DNA of 31,122 nt, from contig NW_003119932.1 of assembly GCF_000003605.2 (NCBI RefSeq), positions 145,098 to 176,219 of the forward strand, in the 5' to 3' direction. The notes beneath the pieces are model-generated. The model saw only the letters and a list, made by a program, of their open reading frames with translations, made no database searches and was not told the origin of the DNA. Positions 28,480-31,122 of the stretch are shown here, in pieces. The stretch is from Saccoglossus kowalevskii (lineage: Eukaryota > Hemichordata > Enteropneusta > Harrimaniidae). A program made the position numbers and the translations under genes. The number at the start of each line of letters is the position of its first letter. Within the stretch, counting starts at the first letter, position 1.

Positions 28480-30060
28480 TGCGATTCAGCCAACGATGGA
28501 GAGAGAAATCTGGCAGTCAGGCCTCTGATTTTGGAGGGGACAATGCAGGGCAGGATATTGATCCTAGTGATCTGATGTTCGACCCCCACCCTTGATCCTG
28601 GGAATGCACAGATGGTGTAGATGGACGGTCCTTGGTCCCCTGCAGAATAGAGGCCTAAGTCCCTAAGGTGGGACAATCTCATTCTTAACCTTTCCGCTGG
28701 ATCAAGCCCTACCCGATCGATGCGGTGTTAGAGACCGAAGCCAGTAGAGTCTGGAGCCAAATCTCACGCCCGACCGGATCCCTTGGTTCCTTGCTCCGGT
28801 ACCTCAAATTTTTGGTTCTGTGGGACGGGCAAAGGGGATAGCAGCGTTCATGGAATATTTCGGCAGTTCAGTTGGAAACAATCCACACCCTGAGAGCAGA
28901 GTGGCGACCCTCAACTTTTGAATTTGTAGCCGACCTCCTGGAACGCATTGTTTTGCACCTCCAGCATTCTGAAGTCTCAAAGGTGGAACGCACCAGCCTC
29001 CTAGATCAGCAGACATGTAGCCATTGGTGGGACACCACACGGCTACGCGGGGTATCATGCAGTGTCATCTGGCTCTCGTGGCAGGGGCTGCCTCTGTGCA
29101 GCGGTATGCTGTTTTGGCGGTTTCGCCGCCGTTATGCAGACTGGACCTCCCCCACCCCCTTTCATTTCAGGATGGTGGGATAACGAAGCACCGAGACTGC
29201 TCTTTCCATCCTGAAATGAAAGGGGGTGGGGGAGGTCCAGTTGGTTCAGGTGAGATCCGTGAGTCAGTTTGGCTTCTGCCAAGAGCAAGCGGAAAGGACT
29301 CCAAGCTGGACCCACTCACCACAGCTATGACTCTGATAAACAGGTGCCTCCCTAACAGGTTGGAGAGCGCACCTATTGGACAAACAAGCCCAAGAAATAT
29401 GGTCCCTGCATTAGGTTCAGGTCAGCCATATCAATTGGCTCGAACTGAAAGCAGTGCACTTAGCACTGATACACTTTCTGCCCATAGTTCGAGGCCACAG
29501 AGTCTTGCTCTCCGATATCAACAAGGAGTTGGGGGGGGGGGGGGTTATGACCATCTGGCATACTCGACACAGGGTCTAGAGAGACACCAAGTACGAGCGC
29601 ATGGGGTTTGTGTGATTGCGATCATTGGCTCTTGCATCAGGTGCCCCCCTCAAATAAATACTGAGGGTGGGCTTCTGGAGAATGCAAACGTCTTTACCAG
29701 TTATTACCTAAGAGACACCCAAACCATTGAGGAGGGTCCTTTTAGGGTGGATCCCGTCATAGTGGATCTGACCCGGCCCGGACAATATCAGGAATCCCTG
29801 CGCATATGCGATAGAGTAGTCTCTGCTACAGATTTGTGTGGAGAAGTTTTTTCCCGTCAGCGCTCCTTGGATGTGTCCAGGTCTCACTTTCGGCCTGCCT
29901 CTTTTTCTTTGGAATGCTAGTCACCCAAGAATCTGGGTTTGAGTCTAGCGTTCTCGGGCATGCCGACCCCGTCACCCTATCAGCAGTTGTTTTGTTATGG
30001 GGACGACACTGGCAAGATAAGACACCGTTTGTCACTGGTCTTATCTAGGTGGTAGTTATA
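28480..30060 (+). pseudogene. Degraded DIRS-type retrotransposon fragment with tyrosine recombinase end
   Basis: A GC-richer block. The last third carries the C-terminal signatures of a DIRS-like tyrosine recombinase: HQVRAHGV (29585-29608; the family usually has VRAHDVR), LALASGAPLK and ILRVGFWR (29625-29681, in the next frame, with a TAA between them), then NANVFTSYYLRD (29681-29716, back in the first frame). The Arg of the H-x-x-R motif is Cys (TGT, 29609-29611), a typical CpG decay product. YYLRD contains the probable nucleophile Tyr. The frame changes, stop and lost Arg show that it is dead. I could not assign the region before about 29500. A G14 run lies at 29531-29544. Confidence 0.6.
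29140..29241. repeat. Perfect 36-bp inverted repeat, 30-base spacer
   Basis: Arms 29140-29175 and 29206-29241 match at every base. The left arm begins ACTGGACCTCCCCCACCCCC and ends TTTCATTTCAGGATGG. It would form a very stable, C/G-rich hairpin. It lies within the DIRS-like block, where it explains open frames on both strands (RHDC...HPEMKGGGGG and LDLPHPLSFQDG). Confidence 0.9.
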
Positions 30061-30151
30061 AGTAGGGAATATTGTCCCACACTGGGACACTCTTTATTAC
30101 CTTGCCCGTACCATCAAAGATGAAAGGGAAAGGTATATTAAGGGAAAAATT

Positions 30152-30210
30152 TTGTCCGGCGTTGTCGTTGTTGTTGTTGTCGTCGTCGTCGTCGGCGTCG
30201 TTAATAATTG
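30152..30210. repeat. (GTT/GTC)n trinucleotide repeat
   Basis: GTTGTC and GTCGTC units produce poly-Val or poly-Asp frames on the two strands. These short frames are repeat artefacts. Confidence 0.85.
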
Positions 30211-31122
30211 TTATTGTGTGCATAATAACTTTACTAATTCTATTCCAAACTTTATCAAACTTGGTCACCTTATTCATCAGTATAAAGTCTTCCCTGAGTT
30301 TGAACAACAGATGTCCTGTATGAAAATATCATGCAAAAATTGAGAAAATCTGGCAAAACATTTCATCCACATTTTAAAAAGAAAATTATTCTAAAATATA
30401 TGTATTCTGTATTTAACAAACAGTTCATTCGACAAATGAAAACTCACAGGAAGATGTTTCAGCTATTAGAACAGAATGATAGAGTTTTTATAATACTAGT
30501 TTAAAAAACGCACTTCAAAGATTGCAGTGTTTGAAGATGTAGATTCTCAGGAGGCAACAGTACTGTTGACTTCTCCCTCCACTGGACACGAACTAACTAT
30601 TTAAGTTGATTTGCATACAAAGCAGAGCTTGCAACATGATAGCTATTCATAAAGGGTGCTTTTTTTTACTTTTCATATAATACAGTAGTCACACAATGAG
30701 GCAGTTCATATTTGTCTCAATAAATCATTAATTTTTGACAGACACCTGTACAAAATACTTGGACTAAAGCCAGCTAAAATTTTCTGTTATCTTGCATGTT
30801 TTATGAATCTATTCACATCTAAATGCAGCACTTTTTTTTGCAATGAGACATTTGTTTTTATACTAAAATATCTGAATTACTTTGAATAAAGCTGGAAATT
30901 ATGTCCCTTAAAATAATTAAACAAATAAGGCACCAATGTTTTTGTAAGATATTTACATCTTTTAAGGACATTCGGTAGATGATTCCCCACTGTTGGTTCA
31001 ACCCCAAAACTTGTTTTTATTCAAAATTAATTATGACAATGCATATTTATATTGAATCAAACTATGATAAAGGGAATTATATTATATAACAAAGGGCAAG
31101 GTCACCAGAGTTCAACTATGTT
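30211..31122. other. No gene seen
   Basis: AT-rich sequence. Short stretches after possible acceptors (for example near 30558) do not match the missing C-terminal part of TMEM98. Confidence 0.6.

Noticed and set aside
29024..29920. 298-codon frame as an intact gene
   Set aside because: It runs through a perfect inverted repeat and a G14 run, and the recombinase motifs shift into another frame and back. It is a decayed mobile element.

Overview
The window is nuclear DNA from an animal, most likely a marine invertebrate. It is AT-rich, its genes have short exons and long introns with standard GT-AG splice signals, and it carries microsatellites and many short non-autonomous repeats. One repeat type (tandem cores of about 157 bp, a microsatellite and a CTTCGC hairpin) resembles elements best known from bivalve molluscs, but the phylum cannot be fixed from this sequence. 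There are no prokaryotic features, CRISPR arrays, rRNAs or tRNAs.

Two protein genes are supported. On the minus strand (281-11660) I could assemble a complete 13-exon coding sequence of 611 codons. Every junction keeps frame, there is an upstream in-frame stop, and an ATG and a stop codon close the frame. The 610-residue product has a CW zinc finger, a PWWP domain and an ARID DNA-binding domain. The CW-PWWP order identifies it as a ZCWPW1/ZCWPW2-type reader of histone methylation. The ARID is not part of the vertebrate protein as I know it. On the plus strand (22730-27074 and beyond) lies the 5' part of TMEM98, a membrane protein: a signal-anchor exon and two well matched exons, then a more divergent fourth exon. 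Its C-terminal end is not found here. A promoter-like cluster at 15826-15880, followed by a splice donor at 15994, is the best candidate for its transcription start.

Layout: 1-201 tail of a repeat; 281-11660 ZCWPW1-like gene, with its introns full of repeats; 11661-15825 intergenic, with one promoter-like patch near 13982; 15826-15993 candidate promoter and noncoding exon; 17306-18576 a 45/51-bp minisatellite that is open on both strands; 18577-22686 no genes seen; 22687-27074 TMEM98 exons, with another repeat in the first coding intron; 27830-28060 a dispersed repeat; about 28480-30060 a GC-richer block that contains a dead DIRS-type tyrosine recombinase fragment and a perfect 36-bp inverted repeat; 30060-31122 a trinucleotide repeat and plain AT-rich sequence.

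The two genes lie head to head and show no functional link. The most notable finding is the reader that joins CW, PWWP and ARID domains. Next come at least five short repeats with the same build (tandem cores, often a microsatellite and a terminal hairpin), several of them in introns of one gene.
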